Shown here: positions 1-8,749 of the stretch, one piece after another | Numbering within the stretch: position 1 is the stretch's first letter | Layout: every line of letters begins with the position of its first letter | Origin: Amycolatopsis jejuensis | Lineage (GTDB): Bacteria > Actinomycetota > Actinomycetes > Mycobacteriales > Pseudonocardiaceae | DNA: 64,000 bases | Reading direction: 5' to 3' | NCBI RefSeq assembly: GCF_000717335.1 | Contig: NZ_JNYZ01000036.1 | Span: 22,598-86,597 of the forward strand | Translations under genes and position numbers: made by a program | The notes under the pieces: model-generated | What the model was told of the DNA's origin: nothing | What the model saw: the letters and a program-made list of their open reading frames with translations, nothing else | The model's database searches: none

Positions 1-499
1 CTTCGACCCGGAGAACTTCTCCTTCCCGCACGGGACCCACCTGTGCGCGGCCGAGGTGGACACCGAGACCGGCCGGGTGACGCTGCGGTCGTACGTCTGC
101 GTGGACGACGTCGGCAAGGTGGTCAACCCGCTGATCGTGGAAGGCCAGGTGCACGGCGGGCTCGCGCAGGGCATCGCGCAGGCGCTGTTCGAGGAAGCCG
201 TCTTCGACGAGAGCGGCACCCTCACCACCGGTACATTCGCCGACTACCTGCTGCCCTCGGCGGCCGACCTGCCGTCGTTCACCACCGACCGCACGGAAAC
301 GCCGTCCACCACGAACCCGTTGGGCGCCAAAGGCGTCGGCGAGGCGGGCACGATCGCGTCCACGCCTGCCGTGGTCAACGCGGTGGTCGACGCGGTGCGC
401 CAGTTCGGGGTGAACGACATCGAAATGCCGCTCAGCCCGATGCGCGTGTGGCGGGCTGTGCAGTCCGGTACCGCTTCGACCGACGGAGGTGCCCAGTGA
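1..499 (+). CDS. Molybdopterin-binding large subunit (CoxL / xanthine dehydrogenase family), C-terminal part
   Basis: The 5' end lies outside the window; the reading frame is open from base 2. About 165 C-terminal residues remain, including VNPLIVEGQVHGGLAQGIAQA and the KGVGEAGTIASTPAVVNA segment. In this family the latter carries the glutamate beside the molybdenum-cytosine-dinucleotide cofactor. The protein is the catalytic subunit of a molybdenum hydroxylase that oxidises CO, aldehydes or N-heterocycles; the substrate cannot be read from this fragment. Its TGA overlaps the GTG start of the FAD subunit gene, so the subunits are translationally coupled. The small iron-sulfur subunit is presumably upstream. 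Family call is firm, substrate unknown. Confidence 0.9.
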   Translation, partial: FDPENFSFPHGTHLCAAEVDTETGRVTLRSYVCVDDVGKVVNPLIVEGQVHGGLAQGIAQALFEEAVFDESGTLTTGTFADYLLPSAADLPSFTTDRTETPSTTNPLGAKGVGEAGTIASTPAVVNAVVDAVRQFGVNDIEMPLSPMRVWRAVQSGTASTDGGAQ

Positions 500-1350
500 T
501 CCCGGCCCCGTTCGACTACGTCGCTCCGTCCACGGTGGACGAAGCCGTACAGGCTCTCTCAGCGGCTGGTGAGGACGCGAAGGTGCTGGCCGGTGGGCAG
601 AGCCTGCTGCCGGTGTTGCGGATGCGGCTCGCCGCGCCGACGACGCTGATCGACCTCGGGAAGGTCGCCGAGCTGCGTGGCGTGCGTGAGGACGGCGACG
701 CGCTCGTGGTCGGTGCGATGACCACGCACTACGAGGTGCAGCGGGACCCGCTGGTCGCCCAGCACGCCGCGCTGGTGAAGGAGGCCACCGACACCGTCGC
801 GGACCCGCAGGTACGCCATCGTGGCACGTTCGGCGGCGCAATCGCGCACGCCGACCCGGCCGGGGACCTCCTGGCTCCGGTGCTCGCGCTCGACGGCGAG
901 CTCGTGCTGGCCGGGCCGAACGGGCGGCGGACGGTGTCCGCGGCGGACTTCTTCCAGGACTACTTCACGACCGCGCTGGCCCCGGACGAGCTGCTCGTGG
1001 AGGTGCGGCTGCCCAAGCACACCGGCTGGCGGGCGCACTACGAGAAGTTCAACCGGGTCGCCCAGGCCTGGTCGATGTGCGCGGTCGCGGCCACCGTGCG
1101 CACCGAGGGCGGCGTGATCGAGGAGGCCAGGGTCGCGCTCACCAACATGGGTGCGACGCCCGTCCGGGCCACTGCCGTCGAGCAGGCGCTGCTCGGCGCG
1201 CAGGCCACCGCCGAGACGATCCGGGCGGCCGCCGCGCACGCGGCCGAGGGCACCAGCCCGGTCGCCGACGGAAACTCCGACGCCGAGTACCGGCAGCACC
1301 TCGCCAGGGTGCTCACCGGCCGTGCCGTCGCGGCTGCGGTAGGCGCCTGA
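496..1350 (+). CDS. FAD-binding medium subunit (CoxM type) of the molybdenum hydroxylase
   Basis: 284 aa, the usual size for CoxM/XdhB proteins. The two flavin-binding motifs of the family are present: AGGQSLLPVLRMR (about residues 32-44) and TFGGAIAHADPAGD (about 111-124). The C-terminal CO_deh_flav_C domain begins near GWRAHYEKFNRV. It passes electrons between the iron-sulfur subunit and the molybdenum subunit through FAD in the cytoplasm. The GTG start overlaps the previous stop (GTGA) and has GGAGGT at 485-490. It shares an operon with the large subunit; a palindromic repeat separates it from the CoxG-like gene. Confidence 0.93.
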   Translation: MIPAPFDYVAPSTVDEAVQALSAAGEDAKVLAGGQSLLPVLRMRLAAPTTLIDLGKVAELRGVREDGDALVVGAMTTHYEVQRDPLVAQHAALVKEATDTVADPQVRHRGTFGGAIAHADPAGDLLAPVLALDGELVLAGPNGRRTVSAADFFQDYFTTALAPDELLVEVRLPKHTGWRAHYEKFNRVAQAWSMCAVAATVRTEGGVIEEARVALTNMGATPVRATAVEQALLGAQATAETIRAAAAHAAEGTSPVADGNSDAEYRQHLARVLTGRAVAAAVGA

Positions 1351-1357
1351 TCCAGTT

Positions 1358-1410
1358 TCCGTGAAGGGAACCATGAGGGAATCTGATTCCCTGATGGTTC
1401 CCTTCACGGA
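1358..1410. repeat. Palindromic repeat, family 1 (copy A)
   Basis: A near-perfect 53-nt palindrome: two 26-nt arms around a single central base, with one mismatch. The arms start TCCGTGAAGGGAACC and end GGTTCCCTTCACGGA. Related copies occur at 20066-20150, 30212-30264 and 53421-53483. This copy lies between two co-directional genes, so it could attenuate or terminate transcription between the CoxM and CoxG-like genes. The other three lie between convergent genes. Confidence 0.9.
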
Positions 1411-1482
1411 CCACATCGCGCGCCGCGGCCGTAAGGTGGACCGCAACGGCTCGACGAAGTGCGCAGGAGAGGAGGTCGGCCC

Positions 1483-2175
1483 GTGCGGCTCGACCACGAA
1501 TTCACCGTCCCCGCTCCGATCGGGGAGGTCTGGCAGGCCGTCATCGACCCGGAGCGGGTCGCCCCGTGCATGCCGGGCGCCTCGCTCACGAAGGTGGAAG
1601 GAGACACCTTCGCGGGTACGGTGAAGGTCAAGCTGGGCCCGATCTCGTTGCTGTACAAGGGAACCGGTGAGTTCCTGGAGAAGGACGAGGCGGCGCGGAA
1701 GGTCGTCATCAAGGCGTCCGGAAAGGACTCGCGCGGCGGGGGCACCGCGGCCGCGACGGTCACCCTCACGCTCACCGAAACCGACGGCGGTACCCACGGG
1801 TCGGTCGCCACCGACCTGGCCATCACCGGCCGTCCGGCGCAGTTCGGCCGCGGCCTGATCTCCGAGGTCGGCGGCAAGATCCTGGACACTTTCGCGGGAA
1901 ATCTGGCGAAGTCGCTGGAGACCCCCGACGACAAGCCGGAGGAACCCGCCGAACCGGCGGCGGAGGAGAAGAAGCCCGAAGCGCCTGCCGCGGCGGAGGA
2001 GGAGAAGCCGCGTCTGCACAGCGTCCCGGCGGGTGGTTCCACCGGCGAGACCGAGGCGATCGACCTGCTCGACTACGCGGGTCAGTCGGTGGCGAAACGG
2101 CTGATCCCGGTCGCCGCGGGGGCTGTGGTGCTCGTGCTCTTCCTGGCGATCTTGCGCGCGTTGCGGCGGCGCTGA
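1483..2175 (+). CDS. CoxG-like SRPBCC protein with C-terminal membrane anchor
   Basis: 230 aa from the GTG at 1483, which has AGGAGAGGAGG just upstream; an in-frame GTG at 1459 is also open but lacks this site. The N-terminal 150 residues match the CoxG fold (LDHEFTVPAPIGEVWQAVID near the start, then FGRGLISEVGGKILDTFAGN). A Glu/Pro/Ala-rich linker follows, then one transmembrane helix (IPVAAGAVVLVLFLAILRAL) and a basic tail. CoxG proteins help recruit or mature CO-dehydrogenase-like enzymes at the membrane. Position after the L and M subunit genes supports that role; molecular function is inferred from the family. Confidence 0.88.
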   Translation: MRLDHEFTVPAPIGEVWQAVIDPERVAPCMPGASLTKVEGDTFAGTVKVKLGPISLLYKGTGEFLEKDEAARKVVIKASGKDSRGGGTAAATVTLTLTETDGGTHGSVATDLAITGRPAQFGRGLISEVGGKILDTFAGNLAKSLETPDDKPEEPAEPAAEEKKPEAPAAAEEEKPRLHSVPAGGSTGETEAIDLLDYAGQSVAKRLIPVAAGAVVLVLFLAILRALRRR

Positions 2176-2191
2176 ACGTCCCGGTTGGGTT

Positions 2192-2241
2192 GCCCGCTCG
2201 CGCTGCTCACGGTGTGTCCCGTGGGCAGTTCGCGAGCGGGC
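2192..2241 (+). terminator. Stem-loop after the molybdenum hydroxylase operon
   Basis: An 11-bp perfect stem (GCCCGCTCGCG pairing with CGCGAGCGGGC) closes a 28-nt loop 16 nt after the CoxG-like stop. A short TTTCG follows. It probably terminates the operon, although the U-tract is weak, as is common in actinobacteria. Confidence 0.55.
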
Positions 2242-2323
2242 TTTCGCTCGTCCCGGTGATTTCCGGGGAACCGACCGGCTACGCTGGGCCACTTCCGGCT
2301 GATTTTCGCGTAGGGGCGTCACC

Positions 2324-3598
2324 ATGCAGGCTCCGGTTCCCCGCGGGGGTGCACTGACGGTCTGGCGCGGCTGGCCGTCCCGCTGGGCGATGTGGACCGT
2401 CGCGCGGAGGCGGTGGATCTGGTACGCCGTCGGCTGCGAAGTGCTGGCCACGGCGGTCACGGTTGCGGGTCTCGTGACCGGATTCGGCGGGCCGGTGCAG
2501 TTCGGGTGGTTTGCTGCGCTCGTGGTGCTGGGTATCGCGCAGGCCGAGATGTCGCGGCGGATCGAACGCCTGCGGCGGTGGATGAGCGGGCAGACGCACA
2601 TCAACGTCACCTCGGTCTGGTACCTCGCCGGAGCCTTCCTGTTACCGCCGGCGTGGGTCGCCTTGCTCGCAGTGGTCCTGTACCTGCATCTGTGGCTGCG
2701 CGTGTGGCGAAACGTGCGTACGCGGCCCGCGCACCGCTTCGCGGCGAGCACGGCGTGGGCGATGCTGTCGTGCTTCGCGGCTTCGGCGGTGCTGACGATC
2801 GGCGGTCCCGCGCGGCTCGACACTGCGTACGGCGTCGGCGCGCTCGTGCTGGCCGCAGCGGTGTTCGAGTTGGTGAACGTCGTGCTCGTGGCGACCGGCA
2901 TCTTCCTGTACACGAACAGCCGCTCGCCTGCGGACCTCGTCGGCACCTGGGAGGACAACGCGTTCGAACTCGCGACGCTGTGTCTCGGCGGCCTCGCCGC
3001 GCTGGCGTTCGTGGGACAGCCGGTGCTGGTCGTGTTCGTGCTGCCGCCGTTGCTGTTGCTGCACCGCTATCTCCTGCTGAAGCAGCAACTGCAGGTGGCC
3101 GCGATGACCGACGAGAAGACCGGGTTGCTCAACACGGCCGGGTGGCACGACCTCGCGACCCGGGAGTTCACGCGGGTAAGTCGGCGGGGAACCGGCAGCG
3201 GGTTCGCCGTGCTGATGATCGATCTCGACCATTTCAAGCGCATCAACGACACGTACGGGCATCTCACCGGCGACGAGGTCCTCGCCGCGGTTGCCGTCAC
3301 CATCGAGGGTTCGGTACGGCAAAGCGACACCGTGGGCCGGTTCGGCGGCGAGGAATTCGTGGTCCTGCTGCCCGCCACCGGCGGTACCGACGTGCTCGGC
3401 ATCGCCGAACGGATCCGCGTCGCGGTGGGGGACCTGACTGTCGCGGTGGGCGGTCCGGTGCGGATCAGCGGGCTCTCGGTGTCCGTCGGGGTCGCGTGTT
3501 ACCCCGGTGCGGGTACCACGCTCGACGAGGTGCTGCGGTCCGCCGACGCCGCGTTGTACCGGGCCAAGGACGCCGGCCGCAACCGCGTCGCGGTGTGA
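2324..3598 (+). CDS. Membrane-bound diguanylate cyclase (GGDEF domain)
   Basis: 424 aa. Residues 1 to about 240 form several hydrophobic helices, a putative membrane sensor region of no recognised type. The C-terminal 170 residues are a GGDEF domain with the metal-binding LMIDLDHFKRINDTYGH motif and an intact GGEEF active site. RQSD lies five residues before GGEEF, the position of the RxxD inhibitory site, so feedback inhibition by c-di-GMP is likely. It should make c-di-GMP from two GTP, signalling developmental state in actinobacteria. It is a single-gene unit from ATG 2324; no EAL domain is fused. Confidence 0.93.
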   Translation: MQAPVPRGGALTVWRGWPSRWAMWTVARRRWIWYAVGCEVLATAVTVAGLVTGFGGPVQFGWFAALVVLGIAQAEMSRRIERLRRWMSGQTHINVTSVWYLAGAFLLPPAWVALLAVVLYLHLWLRVWRNVRTRPAHRFAASTAWAMLSCFAASAVLTIGGPARLDTAYGVGALVLAAAVFELVNVVLVATGIFLYTNSRSPADLVGTWEDNAFELATLCLGGLAALAFVGQPVLVVFVLPPLLLLHRYLLLKQQLQVAAMTDEKTGLLNTAGWHDLATREFTRVSRRGTGSGFAVLMIDLDHFKRINDTYGHLTGDEVLAAVAVTIEGSVRQSDTVGRFGGEEFVVLLPATGGTDVLGIAERIRVAVGDLTVAVGGPVRISGLSVSVGVACYPGAGTTLDEVLRSADAALYRAKDAGRNRVAV

Positions 3599-3642
3599 TC
3601 GAACGCCCGAAATACCGGGCGCGGGCAGTTGTTGAACGTTGT

Positions 3643-4698
3643 ATGAGTGCTGCGGATCACGAGACCGACGTCGTGGTGATCGGGGCAGGGCAGGCGGGCC
3701 TGTCGGCGGCGTATCACCTGCGCCGCGCCGGGTTCGCGAACGAACGCGGGTTCGTCGTGCTCGATCACGGCAAGCGCGCGGGCGGGGCGTGGCAGTACCG
3801 GTGGCCGTCGCTGGTGCTTGGCAAGGTCCACGGGATTCACGACCTGCCGGGGATGGCGCTCGGGACCCCGGACGTCACGCGCCCGGCGAGCGAGGTCGTG
3901 TCTGAGTACTTCGGGCGGTTCGAGAAGACGTTCGACCTGCCGGTGCACCGTCCGGTGGACGTCATCGCGGTGCGCCGGGCGGGGGACCGGCTGCTCGTCG
4001 AATCGCCTGCGGAGACGTGGGCGGCGCGTGCGGTGATCAGCGCGACGGGGACGTGGGACCGGCCGTTCTGGCCGCGGTACCCGGGCACGTTCGGCGGACG
4101 GCAGCTGCACACGGCGGACTACCGCGGCGCCGAGGAGTTCCGCAACCAGCGGGTGGTCGTCGTGGGCGGGGGAACCTCGGCGGTGCAGCTGCTGATGGAG
4201 ATCGGCCCGGTCGCTCGCTCGACGACGTGGGTCACGCGGCGTCCGCCGGTGTGGCGGGAAGTGCCGTTCAGCGAGGACTGGGGACGGCAGGCGGTCGCGA
4301 AGGTCGACCGGCGGGTGCGGGCCGGGCTGGCGCCGGAGAGCGTGGTGAGTGTGACCGACCTGGCGGTGACCTCCGAGGTACTGGCCGGTCGCGCGGCTGG
4401 TTACCTCGATCGGCGGCCGATGTTCGCGCGCTTGGTTCCGGACGGCGTCGAATGGGCGGACGGGACTTTCGAACCGGCCGACATCATCCTGTGGGCGACG
4501 GGTTTTCGCGCGTCGATCGACCACCTGGCCCCGCTGCACCTGCGTACGACGGGCGGCGGGATCCGCATGGACGGAACCCGCGTGGTGGCTGAACCGCGGC
4601 TGCATCTGGTGGGGTACGGGCCGTCGGCGAGCACGGTGGGGGCGAACCGCGCCGGGCGGGCTGCAGTGCATGAGGTGGCGCGGCTGCTGGGCCGGTGA
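3643..4698 (+). CDS. Flavin-containing monooxygenase-like NAD(P)/FAD oxidoreductase
   Basis: 351 aa. The N-terminal FAD-binding Rossmann motif is VVVIGAGQAGLSAAYHLRRAG (residues 9-29); a second dinucleotide motif, VVVVGGGTSAVQ, lies near residue 168. The LWATGFRASIDHL segment matches the ATG motif of FMO/Trk-type flavoproteins. It is shorter than Baeyer-Villiger monooxygenases and is likely a soluble NADPH-dependent oxygenase or oxidoreductase. The substrate is unknown. It follows the cyclase gene by 44 nt with no clear functional link. Confidence 0.85.
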   Translation: MSAADHETDVVVIGAGQAGLSAAYHLRRAGFANERGFVVLDHGKRAGGAWQYRWPSLVLGKVHGIHDLPGMALGTPDVTRPASEVVSEYFGRFEKTFDLPVHRPVDVIAVRRAGDRLLVESPAETWAARAVISATGTWDRPFWPRYPGTFGGRQLHTADYRGAEEFRNQRVVVVGGGTSAVQLLMEIGPVARSTTWVTRRPPVWREVPFSEDWGRQAVAKVDRRVRAGLAPESVVSVTDLAVTSEVLAGRAAGYLDRRPMFARLVPDGVEWADGTFEPADIILWATGFRASIDHLAPLHLRTTGGGIRMDGTRVVAEPRLHLVGYGPSASTVGANRAGRAAVHEVARLLGR

Positions 4699-4813
4699 AG
4701 GTGCACGTTCGCCAGCTGCCCCGTCGGACCGGTTCTCCACCATGGCTTCTTGATCGTTTCACGGACTTTCCGGGCTTGTCGCGGGAAGGCCCGGCCGCTA
4801 CTCTGCCGTTTTA

Positions 4814-4832
4814 GTTAGGAAACTTTCTTAAC
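4814..4832. promoter_or_regulatory. Palindromic operator-like site GTTAGGAAACTTTCTTAAC
   Basis: A 19-nt inverted repeat (arms GTTAGGAAA and TTTCTTAAC, one mismatch) lies about 60-80 nt before the secreted phosphatase gene. It is AT-rich in a GC-rich setting, typical of a repressor or activator site over a promoter. From memory, TTAGGAAA-type palindromes precede many secreted carbohydrate-related genes in actinobacteria. The cognate regulator is not visible here. Confidence 0.5.
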
Positions 4833-4893
4833 GCAACGAGACGCCGCAGTGCCCGCCGCCGTCCTGTCCGTTCGGCCCCCGAGGAGTGCTCCC

Positions 4894-6498
4894 GTGTCCC
4901 GTCTTCGAAGTCTTGTCGTGCTGCCCGTGGCGGCGGTGGTGCTGCTGCCTGCTGCGGTGTCGGCAGCACCTCAGCAGGCAGCCGCCGATGTGCTGCTCTC
5001 CCAAGGCAAACCCGTCACCACGTCGACCCTGGAAGCCTCCACGCTGAGCGGTGACAATGCCGTCGACGGGGACGTCAAGACCCGCTGGGCCAGCGCCGTC
5101 AGCTCGGACGCCCAGTGGTTGCGCATCGACCTCGGCCAGCCCGCGACGGTCCACCAGGTGAAGCTCAACTGGGAAGCCGCGTACGCCAAGAAGTACCGCA
5201 TCGAGATCTCCGACGACGGCACGAACTTCCGCTCGATCGCGACGATCACTGACGGCGACGGCAAGACCGACGACCTACCCGGGTTGTCCGCGCACGGCCG
5301 GTTCCTGCGCTTCGTCGGCACGGAACGCGCGACGAAGTACGGCTACTCGCTGTGGGAAATCCAGGCCTTCGGGACCCCGGACTCGTCCGGTGACACCCAG
5401 GCGCCCACCGCGCCGTCGAACCTCACCGCCGATCCCAGCGCGAGCAGTGTTGCGCTGAGCTGGGCCGCGGCGACCGACAACGTCAGCGTGAGCGGGTACG
5501 ACGTGTTGCGTGACGGCAACGTCGTGGCCACCAGCGCGACGACGTCGTACACCGACAGCGGCCTGAAGCCCGACACTGACTACACCTACACCGTGCGCGC
5601 CCGCGATGCCGCCGGGAACACGTCACCGGTGAGTGGGCCGGTGAAGGTGCACACGAAGCCTGGCAACGCGGGTACCAGCTTCGTCCTCGCCGCGGCCGGT
5701 GACATCGCCGAGCAGTGCACCGCGAGCGACTCCAGCTGTATCCACCCGAAGACCGCGAAGCTCGTGGAGCAGATGAACCCCGCCGCCGTGCTGACCATCG
5801 GCGACAACCAGTACGACGACGCGCACCTTTCGGACTTCACCAAGTACTACGACAAGACCTGGGGCAAGTTCAAGAGCATCACGCACCCCATCCCGGGTAA
5901 CCACGAATCGTACGACGGCACGCCGTTCAAGGGGTACGAGGACTATTTCGGCAAGATCGCCAAGCCGGACGGGAAACGGTACTACAGCTGGGAAATGGGC
6001 AACTGGCACTTCATCGCGCTCGACTCCAACGGGTTCGTCGACGAGGAGGGCGGCGAACTGCACGACACCGACCAGATGAACTGGCTCAAGCAGGATCTCG
6101 CGAAGAACACCAAGGGCTGCGTCGCGACGTCCTACCACCATCCGCGGTGGAGCTCCGGCGACCACGGTGACCAGCGTGGTTCCAAGCAGCTGTGGGACGT
6201 CCTCGCGCAGAACAAGGTCGACCTCGTCCTGAACGGTCACGACCACCATTACGAGCGGTTCAACCCGCAGAACGCGAGTGGTAAAGCCGATCCGAACGGC
6301 CCGGTCGAGATCCTCGCGGGCATCGGCGGCGCGAACCCGTACCCGATCCACTCCGCGCACCCGACCACCGCGAAGCTGCTCAAGGACACCTTCGGCGTGC
6401 TCAAGCTGACTATGACCGACACGACCTTCGAATCGCAGCTGATCGGCCTCGACGGCAAGGTCCTCGACAGCAGCCCGACCTACACCTGTCACCAGTAG
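4894..6498 (+). CDS. Secreted F5/8-type C (discoidin) + fibronectin III + metallophosphoesterase protein
   Basis: 534 aa from the GTG at 4894, preceded by GAGGAG; an earlier GTG at 4849 is possible. A signal peptide ends near AAVSAAPQQAAA. Next come a discoidin-like domain (about residues 28-160), one Fn3 domain starting APTAPSNLTADPS, and a calcineurin-like phosphoesterase. Its metal ligands are visible in order: AAGDIAEQ, TIGDNQYDD, IPGNHESY, SYHHPRWSSGDHG and NGHDHHYERF. It resembles purple-acid-phosphatase-like extracellular enzymes that release phosphate from organic esters while bound to a surface or glycan. An MFS gene begins 10 nt downstream. Confidence 0.92.
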   Translation: MSRLRSLVVLPVAAVVLLPAAVSAAPQQAAADVLLSQGKPVTTSTLEASTLSGDNAVDGDVKTRWASAVSSDAQWLRIDLGQPATVHQVKLNWEAAYAKKYRIEISDDGTNFRSIATITDGDGKTDDLPGLSAHGRFLRFVGTERATKYGYSLWEIQAFGTPDSSGDTQAPTAPSNLTADPSASSVALSWAAATDNVSVSGYDVLRDGNVVATSATTSYTDSGLKPDTDYTYTVRARDAAGNTSPVSGPVKVHTKPGNAGTSFVLAAAGDIAEQCTASDSSCIHPKTAKLVEQMNPAAVLTIGDNQYDDAHLSDFTKYYDKTWGKFKSITHPIPGNHESYDGTPFKGYEDYFGKIAKPDGKRYYSWEMGNWHFIALDSNGFVDEEGGELHDTDQMNWLKQDLAKNTKGCVATSYHHPRWSSGDHGDQRGSKQLWDVLAQNKVDLVLNGHDHHYERFNPQNASGKADPNGPVEILAGIGGANPYPIHSAHPTTAKLLKDTFGVLKLTMTDTTFESQLIGLDGKVLDSSPTYTCHQ

Positions 6499-6508
6499 GG
6501 GACCGGGG

Positions 6509-7741
6509 ATGTACATCGCGGCAAGCCGGAGCACGGACCTCGCGGCGGGCACTCAGCGAAAGCCGGCGCTGCGCCGGGTGTCGGCGAACGTCGTCGCACT
6601 CGGCGCGGTCAGCCTGGTCACCGACATCTCGTCGGAGATGGTGACCGCCGTGCTCCCGCTGTACCTGGTGCTCGGCCTCGGGCTGAACCCGCTGCAGTTC
6701 GGCCTGCTCGACGGGCTTTACGCGGGGGCGACCGCGGTCGTCCGCGTGCTCGGCGGGCATCTGGCCGACCGGTGGCGGCGGCTCAAGGCGGTGGCCGGGG
6801 CCGGCTACGGCTTGTCCGCGGTGTGCAAACTCGGGCTCATCGCGGCGGGGTCGTCGGTCGCGGCGATCGGGGTGGTGCTCGCCGCCGACCGCACCGGCAA
6901 GGGGCTGCGCACGGCCCCGCGCGACGCGTTGATCTCGCTCAGCAGTGCGCCGGACACGCTCGGCCGGTCGTTCGGTGTGCATCGCGCGATGGACACCGTC
7001 GGCGCGTTCCTCGGCCCGCTGGTCGCGATGGGCGTGCTGGCGGTGAGCCTCGGCAGCTATCCGTCAGTGTTCTTCGCAAGCTTCTGTATTGCCGCGATTG
7101 CGGTGCTGCTGTTGGTGTTGTTCGTCCGCGATCGGCCGGGTTCGCTCGACAAAGCCACCGTGTCCGTACGGGCTGCGTTCGCTTTGCTGCGTGAGCGCGG
7201 GTTCCGGCGTGTGGTGGTGTGGGCGGCGCTGCTCGGGCTGGTCACGGTCGGCGATTCCTTCGTGTACCTGGTGCTGCAGCGGCGGTGGGACGTCGCGGCG
7301 ACGTTCTTCCCGCTCCTGCCGCTCGGGACCGCCGGGGGGTACCTGCTGCTGGCCGTTCCACTGGGGAAGCTGGCCGACCGGATCGGTCGCTGGCCGGTGT
7401 TTCTCGGCGGGCACGTTGCGCTGACCGGCGCACTGGTTGCGCTTACCGGTCCGGTTTCCGGCTTCTGGCTCGCGGCGCTCGCGCTCGGACTGCACGGCGT
7501 GTTCTACGCCGCCACCGACGGGGTTCTCATGGCCGCGGCGGGACCCCTCGTACCGGAAGATCTGCGTGCGACGGGACTTGCCGTTGTCCAAACCGGACAG
7601 GCGGCGGCACGGATGCTTTCGTCTGTCCTTTTCGGACTCGCCTGGACCGTGTGGGACCTGCAGCCCGCAGTTCTGGTGGCGGCCGGAGCTCTCGCCGTCG
7701 TAGCGCTGGGTGCCGCTTTCGCAAGGCCGGTGCGGCCGTGA
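6509..7741 (+). CDS. MFS transporter
   Basis: 410 aa, about 12 predicted membrane helices. The MFS loop 2-3 motif appears as GGHLADRWRRLKAV. A TGKGLRTAPRDALISLSS stretch is typical of a bacterial MFS subfamily of uncharacterised efflux proteins. ATG 6509 lies 10 nt after the phosphatase stop, and its own stop overlaps the next gene, giving a three-gene unit. The substrate is unknown; co-transcription with a secreted phosphatase could suggest export or uptake of a related metabolite, but that is a guess. Confidence 0.88.
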   Translation: MYIAASRSTDLAAGTQRKPALRRVSANVVALGAVSLVTDISSEMVTAVLPLYLVLGLGLNPLQFGLLDGLYAGATAVVRVLGGHLADRWRRLKAVAGAGYGLSAVCKLGLIAAGSSVAAIGVVLAADRTGKGLRTAPRDALISLSSAPDTLGRSFGVHRAMDTVGAFLGPLVAMGVLAVSLGSYPSVFFASFCIAAIAVLLLVLFVRDRPGSLDKATVSVRAAFALLRERGFRRVVVWAALLGLVTVGDSFVYLVLQRRWDVAATFFPLLPLGTAGGYLLLAVPLGKLADRIGRWPVFLGGHVALTGALVALTGPVSGFWLAALALGLHGVFYAATDGVLMAAAGPLVPEDLRATGLAVVQTGQAAARMLSSVLFGLAWTVWDLQPAVLVAAGALAVVALGAAFARPVRP

Positions 7742-8682
7742 AGAAAATCTTCCTCGCCATTGCCGGGACCGTGGTGCTCGCTGCCGCCGCGGTCGTCTAC
7801 ACCGTTGCCGCGCGGCCCAGCCCGGCCGCACCTGCTGCCACCGAGCACCTTTCGCTCGCACCCGGCCAGTTGTTCTTCCGCAGCACCACAACCGGGCACG
7901 TCGGCGCGGTCCCGCTCGCGAACCCTGGTGCCAAACCGAAGTTCAGCGATCTGAAATGTGACCGGTTCGCCGTCTCCGGGCCGACCGCGATGTGCCTCGC
8001 GGTGCGTGCCGGGACGCTGCCGCCAGTCAGCGATCTTACCGTCCTCGACCGGAACCTGGCGAAAGTGCACGAGGAATACCTGCCGGGTACGCCGAGCCGG
8101 GCCCGTGTCGCGCCGGACGGGAAACGCGTGTACTGGACGGTATTCGTCACCGGCGATTCCTATGCTGCGACCGGGTTTTCCACCCGCGCCGGGATTTACG
8201 ACCTCGACAACGGCGAGCTGGCGAAGACGATCGAGGAACTGCCGGTGCTCGTGGACGGCAAGCGGTATTTCGCGCCGGACGTGAACTATTGGGGCATCAC
8301 CTTCGCTCGGGACGGCAAGACGTTCTACGCGACGCTCGGCAGCAAGGGCAAGACGTACCTGATCGAAGGCGACTACGACACTTACCGCGGGAAAGCGTTG
8401 CGGGAGAACGTGGAATGCCCGTCGCTGTCGCCGGATGGCACGCGGATCGCGTTCAAGAAGAAGGTGAGCGAGGGGGTCTGGCGGCTGTCGGTGCTCGATC
8501 TGAAGTCGATGCACGAGACACCACTCGCCGAGTCCCGCAGCGTCGACGACCAGGCATTGTGGCAGGACGACCACACCATTCTGTACGGCGTCGAGAACGC
8601 CGTGTGGGCGGTGCCCGCCGACGGCTCCGGCTCGCCGAAACAGCTGGTCACGGACGCCTCGTCGCCTGCCGTCGCCAGCTGA
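7738..8682 (+). CDS. Membrane-anchored TolB-like beta-propeller protein
   Basis: 314 aa from a GTG overlapping the MFS stop (GTGA). A hydrophobic N-terminus (IFLAIAGTVVLAAAAVVYTVAA) acts as an anchor or uncleaved signal; there is no lipobox cysteine. The rest is a run of WD/TolB-like blades, for example LSPDGTRIAFKKK, VAPDGKRVYWTV and GITFARDGKTFY. Such extracytoplasmic propellers usually bind proteins or ligands. It is probably exported and acts with the two preceding genes; no enzymatic motif is seen. Confidence 0.75.
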   Translation: MKKIFLAIAGTVVLAAAAVVYTVAARPSPAAPAATEHLSLAPGQLFFRSTTTGHVGAVPLANPGAKPKFSDLKCDRFAVSGPTAMCLAVRAGTLPPVSDLTVLDRNLAKVHEEYLPGTPSRARVAPDGKRVYWTVFVTGDSYAATGFSTRAGIYDLDNGELAKTIEELPVLVDGKRYFAPDVNYWGITFARDGKTFYATLGSKGKTYLIEGDYDTYRGKALRENVECPSLSPDGTRIAFKKKVSEGVWRLSVLDLKSMHETPLAESRSVDDQALWQDDHTILYGVENAVWAVPADGSGSPKQLVTDASSPAVAS

Positions 8683-8700
8683 TTCGACAACTCGATACGC

Positions 8701-8734
8701 CGTAAAGTATCCTCGGGCCCGGAGATACTTTACG
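8701..8734. promoter_or_regulatory. Perfect inverted repeat, probable operator
   Basis: CGTAAAGTATC (8701-8711) and GATACTTTACG (8724-8734) form a perfect 11-bp inverted repeat with a 12-nt spacer, 15 nt before the hydrolase start. A third half-site, CGTAAAG, sits at 8735-8741. The layout suggests a dimeric repressor of the TetR or MarR class blocking the hydrolase promoter. No regulator gene is adjacent. Confidence 0.6.
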
Positions 8735-8749
8735 ACGTAAAGAGATGAG

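Noticed and set aside
559..2958. A 799-residue minus-strand frame over the CoxM, CoxG and cyclase genes
   Set aside because: It spans three real genes with well-supported domains and shows no domain of its own.
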